Of a DNA stretch of 9,624 nucleotides, positions 1 through 6,794 are shown in pieces. Each line of letters opens with the position of its first letter. The stretch's first letter is position 1. The stretch is from Pyrobaculum sp. (GTDB taxonomy: Archaea; Thermoproteota; Thermoprotei; Thermoproteales; Thermoproteaceae), in contig WYEI01000008.1 in NCBI GenBank assembly GCA_009903905.1, positions 1 to 9,624 on the forward strand. The letters run 5' to 3'. The position numbers and the translations under genes are program-made. Under the pieces are notes generated by a model. The model searched no databases. It was not told the origin of the DNA and saw nothing but the letters and a program-made list of their open reading frames with translations.

Positions 1-52
1 CGGCTATCAATGTCGCCAGCGCCGCCGTTTTTAGGAGCTGGGGTTTGGGCAT
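1..52 (-). CDS. 5' end of an exported protein (unit 0), cut by the window edge
   Basis: Only the first 17 codons are present, reading MPKPQLLKTAALATLIA. This is the same leader as in the genes starting at 3011 and 6794: a short basic/polar n-region (K3, K8) followed by a hydrophobic stretch, as in a Sec signal peptide. The ATG at 52 lies about 24 bases below a TTATAA box (73-78, complement), as in the sister genes. An in-frame ATG at 85 would add 11 residues but is not preserved in two of the four copies, so 52 is preferred. The body of the protein lies outside the window and its function cannot be guessed; from the pattern next door I expect an exported protein followed by a coupled second gene. 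Confidence 0.7.
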   Translation of the reverse strand, partial: MPKPQLLKTAALATLIA

Positions 53-121
53 GTCTCGTCGTGTGGGAGGCGTTATAAACCTCATGTACTCCAGGTATGA
101 AAAATTTAAAAAGTGGATGTG
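12..121 (-). repeat. Promoter-leader repeat, copy 1 (drives unit 0)
   Basis: On the minus strand the copy reads: a distal TTTTTAAATTTTT block (103-115), then CATACCTGGAGTACATGAGG, then TTATAA (73-78, complement), then the ATG at 52 and the leader codons. The stretch from 84 to 120 is identical to copies 2 and 3 and nearly so to copy 4. The distal T-rich block starts only about 20 bases past the stop codon of the upstream membrane-protein gene (137), so here it could also terminate that operon's transcript. Read on the plus strand, the copy keeps an open frame encoding INLMYSRYEKFKKWM followed by a stop, which matches a segment of the ATPase remnant at 7507-7554. Confidence 0.9.
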
Positions 122-136
122 AGGGCGCCGAGCGTC

Positions 137-688
137 TTAGCCTGCTTCGCGGCGGTGGCGTCTGCCCGCTAGGCGTGTTAGGTGGAGCGTGGCTACTGTG
201 GTGGCGTAGGTGATGAAGAAACTGGCCCAGTTGAGGTAGGTGGTCTCTGGGTTGTCGCCGATGGCGTAGAGCGCCCAGTCGGGCAACAAGTTGGCGAAGC
301 GCAGAGGCGGCGCCGGCAGGAGAGACAGCGCCAGTTGCGCCAGAAACACAACGACGACGCCTAAGAGACCTCCCAGCCTCCACCCAGCCCAGAGAAGCCC
401 AAGCCAGCCCCACGCCAACACATAGATCTGAGACGCAAAGAGAAGAACGACGCCCCACAAATCCCGCTGTGCAAAGAAGGAAAGAGCCGCAACCGGAAGA
501 CCTACCGCCGCCGCCGAAAGGGCGAAACGCCGGCACTCCACAAAAACACAGACAGCAGAAACAAAAGCCAAGACATACCCCACATTAGCTCTAACCAACT
601 GCTGAGGGCCCCACCAAGGAGGCATGGCAGACGACAAAAAGACAAAAAACCCCGCAAGAAGAAAAAGAATCGGTTTCCAGACCAACAT
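137..688 (-). CDS. Polytopic membrane protein, second gene of unit I
   Basis: A 183-residue, very hydrophobic protein rich in Leu, Val, Ala, Trp and Phe. I see about five or six membrane segments (roughly residues 5-25, 36-52, 56-72, 78-98, 104-126 and 152-172) and a basic C-terminus (RLAGRRHRREAG) that probably lies in the cytoplasm. No family motif is recognised. The ATG at 688 comes one base after the TGA stop of the 773-residue exported protein (TGAGATG on the minus strand), so the two are almost certainly co-transcribed and translationally coupled. A role as membrane partner or anchor for the large exported protein is inference from that coupling only. Two short overlapping frames at the start (502-693 minus and 624-827 plus) are shadows. 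Confidence 0.85.
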   Translation of the reverse strand: MLVWKPILFLLAGFFVFLSSAMPPWWGPQQLVRANVGYVLAFVSAVCVFVECRRFALSAAAVGLPVAALSFFAQRDLWGVVLLFASQIYVLAWGWLGLLWAGWRLGGLLGVVVVFLAQLALSLLPAPPLRFANLLPDWALYAIGDNPETTYLNWASFFITYATTVATLHLTRLAGRRHRREAG

Positions 689-689
689 C

Positions 690-3011
690 TCAACTAATGG
701 GGATGTAGTACCTCACCCACCCAATACCCCCGTAAGGCTCCGCCGGCCCGCTGAAGTAGCTAGACGAACTAAACCCGACATATGTAAAGAAGTTAGTGAG
801 GATGCCATCTCCAGGGTAGACCCATAAGGTATTTTTGTAGGAGTCACGTACATACAACGATATGTAGTGTTTATAATCACTGATGGCAGGTGGTTCGCTT
901 ATGCCTACTCGTAATGTCGCACTAAGTATGAAGTCGTAGGAAGCGGCGCTGTAGTACTGGCCTAGGTAGCCAGAAGGCCCGCACGACCCTTGGCTACTAG
1001 GTGCCATCTGTATCAAGAGTCCCAGTCCCCACGTGATGAACCCCGCGACGGTCAAGCGCCAGTCGGTGGGCAGACCAAATACCGTTCGTACCAATTGTGT
1101 GGCCGTTATAACGTTACCAAACGTGTTGATAAAAGCGCCGCCTATAGACACAGCAGCATCAAGGAGAGGGTTTGCATTACCCCGAGCGACATACAGCGTA
1201 ACTGTCTCTGCAAGGCCGTTGGCTCCGGTTTCTACGGCAAGACAAATATACTTAAGCTGAGTATAGGCATAGCCGTCAGTAGGTATATAGGCATAAGAGA
1301 TATACGGACGCATGGGCTCGTGCGGTATCAACGCGGCGCCTGCCTGGGTGGTTATTGTCACGTACGCCACGGCGCGTATATACGGCGCCGTGTCGTTGTA
1401 GGGGTAGTACGACTCAGGCCACACGCTATATGAGAAGTAGTCCCTAGCAACTATGGGGGCTCGCATTTCTATGTAGGCATATCTCATAAGCGAAGTTGGG
1501 TTCCAGTTCTGGCTGTTGTGGCTCCAGATGTCGGGCCATCTCTGGCCGTAGATGTACATGGAGTCGAAGGCCACGTAGACCCTCTCCGGGTACGAGGCGC
1601 TTAGGGGCGGGTTGAACTCCAGCACCAGCCAGATGGCTGTGGAGTTTCCGGCCAAGAAGGGCGCCGCCGCCGACTCGGGCAGGGCGCCTGTAATTCTGGG
1701 GAAGTAGTACCAGCCGCAGAGGTTTGAGACGTATTTGTAGCCGGTGGCCGTCACGGCGCTGTTGGGGTCTGCCAGGGAGTAGATCCTCACCGAGACGCTG
1801 GAGCTGGAGCTACAGGTGTAAACTCTCAGGTTCTCAATGACGAGGTTTATGGGCATCTGGGCCCCCTGCGGCACGCCCAGCCTGAAGAGGAGGCGGGAAA
1901 CCCTTGTCCAGCCGTAGTCGCCTATGAACCTGTAGCCGGGTTGCCCCACCACCGACCGCCAGTTTGCTGTGAGGAGGGAGTACACCGAGGTGTCTGCCGG
2001 CGAGGGTCTGCGGTAGACCGCCGCTATGCTGGCGTTGACGAGGCGGTTGTAGGGGTTGGAGATCTCTGCGGAGAACCAGACGTATCTATTCGCCTCGTAG
2101 TCTGTGGTGGAGATCCTCAGCAGATACGCCCTCCCGAAGGGGGGAGCCTGCGTGACGACGTATCTATACGACGTGGGAGGAGTTGTGGTGGGGACGTCTG
2201 AGACGTAGATATAGGCGTAGACCCAGGGATCTCCCGTGTTGGTGAAGAACAGGTATATGTCGGCGACGCCCTTCCCCAGGTAGGCGTAGTTGGTGCGGCC
2301 TACCACGAAGTCTTTGGCGTTGGCGTCGTAGCCTGTGGCGACGAAGTAGGTCACCTTGGCTCTGGGGTAGCCCGCCACGTTGGCGGGCCCCGCCACCCCG
2401 AAGATGTAGCGGGCCCAGCTGTACACGGTGGTTCCCCACTTGCTTGTGTCTGTGTATGAAAGAGGCGCCGCGTCTCCAACATCCTCCGTCTCGGTGGCTT
2501 TGTTGTTTCTAGGCTTCCTCACATCCAGCGGCTTCCCTCTGTAGAAGTATCTCCCGCCGCGCTCCTCGGCGTCGAGGAAGACGTACACCGCGGAGGCGTT
2601 TGGAAGCTCGGTGGCGTTTCTGGCGAGCGCCAGCCTAACAACGCCGAGACCCTCCACCTCTAGATCCACGACCTTAGCCTTAATCCCCCTCGGGACAGCC
2701 GGAGGTTTTTTGCCGAAGTAGGTGCGGGGTATGGCCAAGTAGATGCCTTGCGGGACGTACATGGTGGTGTTTATCCCCAAGTCGGCGACAACCACCTCCC
2801 TCTCCACCGACAGCAACACCACCGGCGCGTGAATCAGAGTGGAGTTGAGAACCACATACGGCATATAAAACCCAGGGTCAAACTCTACAAAAACGTAATC
2901 AGCCACGTCATCAGGCATCGGACTGCCGCCGGCCCCTCCAGCCGCCAACAGCACCACAGACATAAACAACACAGCCAGCGCCGCTATTTTTAGGAGTTGG
3001 GGTTTGGCCAT
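690..3011 (-). CDS. Large exported Tyr-rich protein, first gene of unit I
   Basis: A 773-residue protein starting MAKPQLLKIAALAVL with a clear signal peptide (hydrophobic to about residue 25, then AAGGAGGS). The mature part is rich in Tyr, Ser, Thr, Val and Ala in short alternating stretches, as expected of an extracellular beta-rich protein, with at least seven N-x-S/T sequons (for example NST, NTT, NAT, NAS, NDT). One hydrophobic stretch near residues 656-672 could be a membrane segment or a buried strand; there is no C-terminal anchor. I recognise no enzyme motif and no known S-layer domain. The last third (about 690-1500) is visibly more AT-rich than the middle, which may indicate a composite origin. 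The start at 3011 is fixed by the shared promoter: here the upstream ATG (3045) is out of frame because of a one-base insertion. The gene is coupled to the membrane protein ending at 137. Confidence 0.9.
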   Translation of the reverse strand: MAKPQLLKIAALAVLFMSVVLLAAGGAGGSPMPDDVADYVFVEFDPGFYMPYVVLNSTLIHAPVVLLSVEREVVVADLGINTTMYVPQGIYLAIPRTYFGKKPPAVPRGIKAKVVDLEVEGLGVVRLALARNATELPNASAVYVFLDAEERGGRYFYRGKPLDVRKPRNNKATETEDVGDAAPLSYTDTSKWGTTVYSWARYIFGVAGPANVAGYPRAKVTYFVATGYDANAKDFVVGRTNYAYLGKGVADIYLFFTNTGDPWVYAYIYVSDVPTTTPPTSYRYVVTQAPPFGRAYLLRISTTDYEANRYVWFSAEISNPYNRLVNASIAAVYRRPSPADTSVYSLLTANWRSVVGQPGYRFIGDYGWTRVSRLLFRLGVPQGAQMPINLVIENLRVYTCSSSSSVSVRIYSLADPNSAVTATGYKYVSNLCGWYYFPRITGALPESAAAPFLAGNSTAIWLVLEFNPPLSASYPERVYVAFDSMYIYGQRWPDIWSHNSQNWNPTSLMRYAYIEMRAPIVARDYFSYSVWPESYYPYNDTAPYIRAVAYVTITTQAGAALIPHEPMRPYISYAYIPTDGYAYTQLKYICLAVETGANGLAETVTLYVARGNANPLLDAAVSIGGAFINTFGNVITATQLVRTVFGLPTDWRLTVAGFITWGLGLLIQMAPSSQGSCGPSGYLGQYYSAASYDFILSATLRVGISEPPAISDYKHYISLYVRDSYKNTLWVYPGDGILTNFFTYVGFSSSSYFSGPAEPYGGIGWVRYYIPIS

Positions 3012-3085
3012 GTCTCCGCCATGTGGACGGGGTTATAAACCCCATGTACTCCAGGTATGAAAAATTTAAAAAGTGGATGTGGGGG
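2967..3085 (-). repeat. Promoter-leader repeat, copy 2 (drives unit I)
   Basis: Same order of blocks as copy 1: distal T-rich block (3063-3075), TTATAA at 3033-3038 (complement), ATG at 3011, then leader codons. The distal 37 bases (3044-3080) equal copy 1. The segment between the two ATGs is 34 bases instead of 33 and differs in several positions, which breaks both the upstream minus-strand frame and the plus-strand peptide frame, while the TATA box, its spacing (centre about 24.5 bases above the ATG) and the leader are kept. This is good evidence that promoter and leader are what selection maintains in this copy. Confidence 0.9.
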
Positions 3086-3167
3086 CGCCGTTGAGCCGGC
3101 GTACGTACGACTAATGCGCCAGAATAGAGCCCACACACGAGAACGCCAGAATCCGCAGACAATCAAT

Positions 3168-3197
3168 GAAAAAACGAAAAATAGGGGGGAGGAAAAA
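3168..3197 (-). terminator. T-tract terminator after unit II
   Basis: Just past the TAA stop at 3203, the minus strand carries three T runs (complements of the A runs at 3193-3197, 3177-3181 and 3169-3174) with a C-rich stretch between them. Runs of T without a strong hairpin are the usual crenarchaeal termination signal. The remaining bases up to copy 2 (about 3086-3167) show no gene. Confidence 0.55.
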
Positions 3198-3202
3198 GTG
3201 GG

Positions 3203-4255
3203 TTAGTTTGTGGACCGTCTCTTGAGGATAAACATGGCGGCTATGGGCACAATGGTAGCGGCGCCGGTAGCGGCGGCGAGGAGCAACGGGGTTTGGTCGC
3301 GGCGTTCCGTGAGCCGTTTGAAGCCTGTCTTAGGCCAGAACTCGGCCACCATGGGGCTTCTGCACACACCCGCCAGCTCGACAAACCTCCTCACCACCTT
3401 CTCCGCAGTAGCCCTATCTGGCGGAGACGTCCCATTAGGATAGGGGAACACCAGCATATAGGGGCCTATTCTGTTGAAAGTCATCACGTGGATTATGCCC
3501 TCCACGCCGTCGGGAAACTCCCTAACTGTGCCCAGCTCCCGCTCCAGCGTCATAGCCGCATTAACCAACCTCCTCTCCTCCTCCTCGTCGGTCCAGTAAG
3601 GCGTTATGGCGATTAACGCCGGCGGGGTTCTGCCGCCCGCCGCCTCTCTTATGCGTGAGAGAATCTCAAAGGCCTTCTCCCCGCTACTTGACGATATCAT
3701 AATGACATTTTCAGAGAAGACAAAGCTAGCCCGCGCATCTTTCTCCTCTTTCAGTATAGAAATCAACTGAGTTGCCGGCTTCTTTGTTTTATTTACTGTA
3801 TTTAACGCCTCTGGGTAGCTTCTTAATACGGGCATCCCCAGTGCCTTCTCCAAGGCCCTTATTAGCTCTGTGGAGTTGTGAATATCCACCTCCACCGTGC
3901 GTTTTTCGGGAAGACCGTCGCCGGGTTTATAGATCTCGACCCTCCCCTTGAGGCGGGGTCCCAGTGCCTTGATGAAGGCGTCTAGCATCTCTTTGCTGTC
4001 CATAGGCGATGCTGGCATGCTCGTCTTCGGCACGTCGGTGTGGAGGAGAGGCGTCTTCGCAGTCTCGAAATCCTTAACCACGTAGACGTAGACGGAACAG
4101 CCGTCTACGTCCATCACGAAATCCGGCTTAGCCACGTCCACCAATGCAGTGAAGTTATATATGCTCACGTCCACCCACCTCGTGAAGTTAGGCGTAGCGC
4201 TCTGCGCATACGCCACGACGGACAAGACTACCAACAGAAGGACAACGCCTCTCAT
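3203..4255 (-). CDS. Type I membrane protein with large extracellular domain, second gene of unit II
   Basis: A 350-residue protein. The start MRGVVLLLVVLSVVAYAQS is a typical signal peptide. The C-terminus has one membrane segment (about residues 323-343) followed by a short basic tail (KRRSTN), giving an outside-facing domain of about 300 residues. That domain has mixed alpha/beta character, several sequons (NFT, NST, NKT, NGT) and two widely spaced cysteines (DGC, GVC) that could pair. No family is recognised. The ATG at 4255 comes one base after the TGA of the serine protease gene (TGATATG), so I prefer it to the GTG-type extension at 4285, which lies inside the protease gene. Coupling to a secreted protease suggests a membrane anchor, inhibitor, receptor or substrate of that protease; which of these cannot be told. 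Confidence 0.85.
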   Translation of the reverse strand: MRGVVLLLVVLSVVAYAQSATPNFTRWVDVSIYNFTALVDVAKPDFVMDVDGCSVYVYVVKDFETAKTPLLHTDVPKTSMPASPMDSKEMLDAFIKALGPRLKGRVEIYKPGDGLPEKRTVEVDIHNSTELIRALEKALGMPVLRSYPEALNTVNKTKKPATQLISILKEEKDARASFVFSENVIMISSSSGEKAFEILSRIREAAGGRTPPALIAITPYWTDEEEERRLVNAAMTLERELGTVREFPDGVEGIIHVMTFNRIGPYMLVFPYPNGTSPPDRATAEKVVRRFVELAGVCRSPMVAEFWPKTGFKRLTERRDQTPLLLAAATGAATIVPIAAMFILKRRSTN

Positions 4256-4256
4256 A

Positions 4257-5048
4257 TCACCCACCGGTATAGATCTCCAGACCATAGTACTTCAAGGAGT
4301 AATCTGCGGCTTGAATTGCAGTATAGATAGGTCTGTCCCTTGGGGTGCCGCCTACGATTGTACCCACAGCCCTTACATAGCAATATGTATCATCACACGA
4401 ATCAACTGTAACCACGATTCCACCGCTATCGCCTTCCTCAATATACAACTGGTAAATAGGTACCGTGAAAACTTTCCCCGAGAATCTAGGATCACGAACT
4501 AGTGTTATTTGTGAACTAGTACCTGTGCAGTATGTGCTACGGCCTATCTTGTAAATATTCGCTAGTGGGTCGTCCAACCAAACAGGTTTATCACTTAGCA
4601 CGCCCTTCTTCAAACCAGGACAGAGGTCGAGGGGGACTCTTCCGCTTACGCCTCTGTCGGCTACTACCCATACCGCGGCGTCTGGCTTACTCATATCTGG
4701 CTCGTTATCGGCATTGTCGGTGCCGAGGTCAATCGAGTACCCGGCCCAGTTGTGATCTCCCCACCAGCTAAAGATTGGCTGGTATACGTTGTTTCCAGGC
4801 CCCGAGGGGTCTGTGCAGTGGCTAGCGATGATGAAGCCAAGAGAGCCGCCTGACTTTGGGTATACCGGTATCCCGGCGGAGCAGATCACGCCGGTTGATT
4901 TTGAGTAGATCTGCACGCCTGGATATACGGGATCCTCCCTATCTCTCAGCCCTGCGAACACAAATACTACGGTTAACGCAAGCAACAATACCGCTTTCCA
5001 CATCATTACCCTTCTAGTTGCTGATTTTACGAGCTGGGGTCTAGGCAT
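4257..5048 (-). CDS. Secreted trypsin-like (S1 family) serine protease, first gene of unit II
   Basis: 263 residues from the ATG at 5048. The catalytic triad of the chymotrypsin fold is visible in order: His77 in FIIASHCTD, Asp123 in KPDAAVWVV, Ser208 in EEGDSGGIVV. The stretch YKIGRSTYCTGTSS (166-179) resembles the KVGRTTGxTxG segment of alpha-lytic/streptogrisin-type S1 enzymes. Six cysteines (56, 78, 143, 174, 218, 223) allow three disulfides, fitting an extracellular hyperthermophile enzyme. The mature part is about 230 residues, normal for a bare S1 catalytic domain without a long propeptide. The N-terminus is odd: the shared leader (MPRPQLVK) is followed by a second start-like signal sequence, MMWKAVLLLALTVVFVFAG, so the true start could be 5006 or 5003; an upstream ATG at 5081 is also in frame. 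It probably cleaves extracellular or cell-surface proteins. Confidence 0.9.
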   Translation of the reverse strand: MPRPQLVKSATRRVMMWKAVLLLALTVVFVFAGLRDREDPVYPGVQIYSKSTGVICSAGIPVYPKSGGSLGFIIASHCTDPSGPGNNVYQPIFSWWGDHNWAGYSIDLGTDNADNEPDMSKPDAAVWVVADRGVSGRVPLDLCPGLKKGVLSDKPVWLDDPLANIYKIGRSTYCTGTSSQITLVRDPRFSGKVFTVPIYQLYIEEGDSGGIVVTVDSCDDTYCYVRAVGTIVGGTPRDRPIYTAIQAADYSLKYYGLEIYTGG

Positions 5049-5116
5049 GTCTCGCCGTGTGGGAGGCGTTATAAACCTCATGTACTCCAGGTATGAAAAA
5101 TTTAAAAAGTGGATGT
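5020..5116 (-). repeat. Promoter-leader repeat, copy 3 (drives unit II)
   Basis: Distal T-rich block at 5096-5111 (complement), TTATAA at 5069-5074, ATG at 5048. The promoter half equals copy 1 except for a base or two. The leader half fades after about eight codons: LLKIAALAVL has become LVKSATRRVM, after which an unrelated signal sequence begins. The repeat boundary in the protein is therefore close to codon 14, about base 5007. The ATG at 5081 is in frame here. Confidence 0.88.
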
Positions 5117-5566
5117 AGCTGACGTGGCGGAAAACTGCGTATAGAGTTAAAGCCGTCTCTTGGGGATAGGTGCCGTCTCTGCGTCACGGCCGTAGCTACG
5201 TTGTGGACATGTCTCGCGTTTTGTTCTGGGCGGGACGCCTTGATGGGTTGAGGTCGGTAAGAACGGCAAGACATGCGATAAAGAGTACTAGTTTAGTCGC
5301 CAGTTAGTCTGTCTGCAGTTACGGCGATATTGATGAAGCTGGTCAGGGCCGTGCGGATGGGCGTGCCGCGGCGAAGTTGAAAAGAGCGGCATCGACGGGC
5401 GCCTCTGCCGCCGAGCTGGAGTGCGCAACGTTTTAGCGCAGATATGCCACGGCGCGAACCGGCGGTTAAGGCGAGTGCGGAGCCGTCATGATATGCAGAA
5501 GTTCGTGCAGTCGAGGTGGCGAATTTCATAAATGAGAGTGAAAGAAGATACTAAACAGAAAAAATG
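5117..5566. other. 450-base stretch without a convincing gene
   Basis: This lies between the end of unit III and the promoter of unit II. The longest frames (5041-5274 minus and 5293-5529 minus) have Arg/Ser/Ala-rich translations without domain character, and the first overlaps the repeat, so I do not call either. A plus-strand frame near 5332-5425 (DEAGQGRADG and an Ala/Lys-rich run) is broken by stops. The composition is GC-rich and coding-like, so a decayed gene is possible, but I recognise no family. No tRNA, C/D box RNA or repeat array was seen. A six-T run (complement of 5559-5564) directly after the stop of the upstream gene may be its terminator. Confidence 0.5.
5555..5566 (-). terminator. 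T6 terminator after unit III
   Basis: Directly after the TAA stop (5569-5567) the minus strand carries TTTTTT (complement of 5559-5564) followed by CTG. This is a short run, but it sits where an operon end is expected before the gene-poor stretch. Confidence 0.4.
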
Positions 5567-6376
5567 TTATTTTATTGGTTGTATGTGTATCATGTCTGTG
5601 TATTTCTGTAGTGTCTTCAGGACTGTTTCTACTTTGTCTTTTGTTACTATGGCCACTACTCCTTCTTTCCTTACGTTGTCTAAGGCGCATGCATCTACGA
5701 CGTAGTGCCCGAACCAGCTGGGGCCGAGGGGTCTCAGCGGGAGCTCTACGTATCTGGGAAGCTCCACCGGCTTCACAGTCTTGTTCTCAGGGTAGATGAA
5801 GGCCCTAATAACCGCGTCTACAGCCACCTTAGGCCTCGGCGGCCCGTAATACGTCCCGTTGCAGAAGGGCAAAGCCCAGGCGGCGGAGGACAGGGGTATG
5901 TCGAAGAGGTACTGGAGTAATATCGTCTTTACCTCCCCCTTAGTCATCTCGTCTACTTCGTCGTGTTGTATCACTAGCCAAAGCGCGTCCTCTAGGGTGT
6001 CTCCTCTGAACCTCAGCGTCTTGGAGCCGTCGCGGTACACTAATACATACGGCCCGCCTGCCTGCTCCAGCTTGAGGCAAGGCGCATTCTTCACGGTGCC
6101 GTTGGGTAGCCAGATCTGCCTGCCTTCACAAGACATGGAAAGCATCCGCAACGCCGCAGATTTGCCGTCTTCTATCGCAATATTCACGCTCCCAACCCAA
6201 GAAGCCCACACGGCGTGCTTCTGAAGCTCCTCCAACGCCGCGTCTACGTTTCCAAAGGGCCCCAGGTATCCAACCACAAGATAAAGCTCAGCCCCGCGCC
6301 CACCAGCTCCTAAAACCACGGCGACGGCGGCGGCCGCCAGCACCACCCCGACGAAAATAGCCACCTGCCTAGTCAT
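5567..6376 (-). CDS. Exported or N-terminally anchored protein, second gene of unit III
   Basis: A 269-residue protein beginning MTRQVAIFVGVVLAAAAVAVVLGAG, a signal peptide or single membrane anchor, followed by an extracellular domain with four cysteines (SC, PC, FC, DAC contexts) and three sequons (NGT, NGT, NKT). The start of the mature part (ELYLVVGYLGPFGNVDAALE) and the C-terminal stretch GVVAIVTKDKVETVLKTLQK look like beta-alpha units of a small mixed fold. No known family is recognised. The ATG lies inside the last codons of the preceding gene (8-base overlap, 6369-6376), so the pair is translationally coupled, matching the layout of units I and II. I infer that it works with the small four-cysteine protein at the cell surface. 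Confidence 0.85.
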   Translation of the reverse strand: MTRQVAIFVGVVLAAAAVAVVLGAGGRGAELYLVVGYLGPFGNVDAALEELQKHAVWASWVGSVNIAIEDGKSAALRMLSMSCEGRQIWLPNGTVKNAPCLKLEQAGGPYVLVYRDGSKTLRFRGDTLEDALWLVIQHDEVDEMTKGEVKTILLQYLFDIPLSSAAWALPFCNGTYYGPPRPKVAVDAVIRAFIYPENKTVKPVELPRYVELPLRPLGPSWFGHYVVDACALDNVRKEGVVAIVTKDKVETVLKTLQKYTDMIHIQPIK

Positions 6377-6794
6377 AGTAGAGCGAGAGCGTAAATCTTG
6401 TGTAGTAAGACGGCTGTACTATGCAACTATTTCTTACAACTACTGTGAGGGAGCCGCTGTAATAGGGATTCGGGTAGAAGCCTATAGACTCGCCCTCGCC
6501 TAAACACCCAGAAGCTGTTTGCACATAACCAGGAGCCGTTATTTGTACGACGTATAGAAGCTCCCCGCCTGCGGCAAAGGCTGGGGATGTACAGTACGTG
6601 TTGCTGTATGGAATTAGAGAGTTTACGTATAGAGACACGTAGTATGGCGAGCCCACGGAGAGAGGACCCCAACTTGCTGCAGTTGTAACGCATCCCTCTA
6701 GTGTATACCTAACTATAGTTAATGAGTATGTCACAGCTACCGCAAATACCAACACCGCCAGCGCCGCTATTTTTAGGAGCTGGGGTTTAGGCAT
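6369..6794 (-). CDS. Small exported four-cysteine protein, first gene of unit III
   Basis: 141 residues from the ATG at 6794. Residues 1-22 (MPKPQLLKIAALAVLVFAVA...) are the shared leader. The mature part of about 115 residues is rich in Tyr, Ser, Thr, Val and Gly, with alternating hydrophobic residues suggesting a single beta domain. Cys35, 68, 97 and 124 are evenly spaced and could form two disulfides. It ends SLYYD. No family is recognised; a surface or matrix protein, or a pilus-like subunit, would fit but is speculation. The frame is open upstream to 7124, but the start is set at 6794: the equivalent of the upstream ATG found in other copies is ATA here (6827-6825), and the region further up is Pro/Arg/Thr-rich noise opposite the ATPase gene. 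Confidence 0.85.
   Translation of the reverse strand: MPKPQLLKIAALAVLVFAVAVTYSLTIVRYTLEGCVTTAASWGPLSVGSPYYVSLYVNSLIPYSNTYCTSPAFAAGGELLYVVQITAPGYVQTASGCLGEGESIGFYPNPYYSGSLTVVVRNSCIVQPSYYTRFTLSLYYD

Noticed and set aside
210..1050. GTGATGAA matches to a C box (near 210 and 1033) as C/D guide RNAs
   Set aside because: Both lie inside protein genes and lack D, C' and D' boxes at proper distances.
990..1433. 147-codon plus-strand frame, and several shorter plus frames, opposite the 773-residue gene
   Set aside because: Shadows of the minus-strand gene, with no signal peptide or motif, and Cys/Arg/His-rich noise in translation.
2911..3162. Minus-strand frame of 83 codons using the upstream ATG of copy 2
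   Set aside because: Out of frame with the exported protein because of a one-base insertion; it runs through the leader in the wrong frame.
5293..5529. 78-codon minus-strand frame as a small gene
   Set aside because: Arg/Ala/Ser-rich with no TATA box at a fitting distance, no motif, and it lies beyond the probable terminator of unit III.
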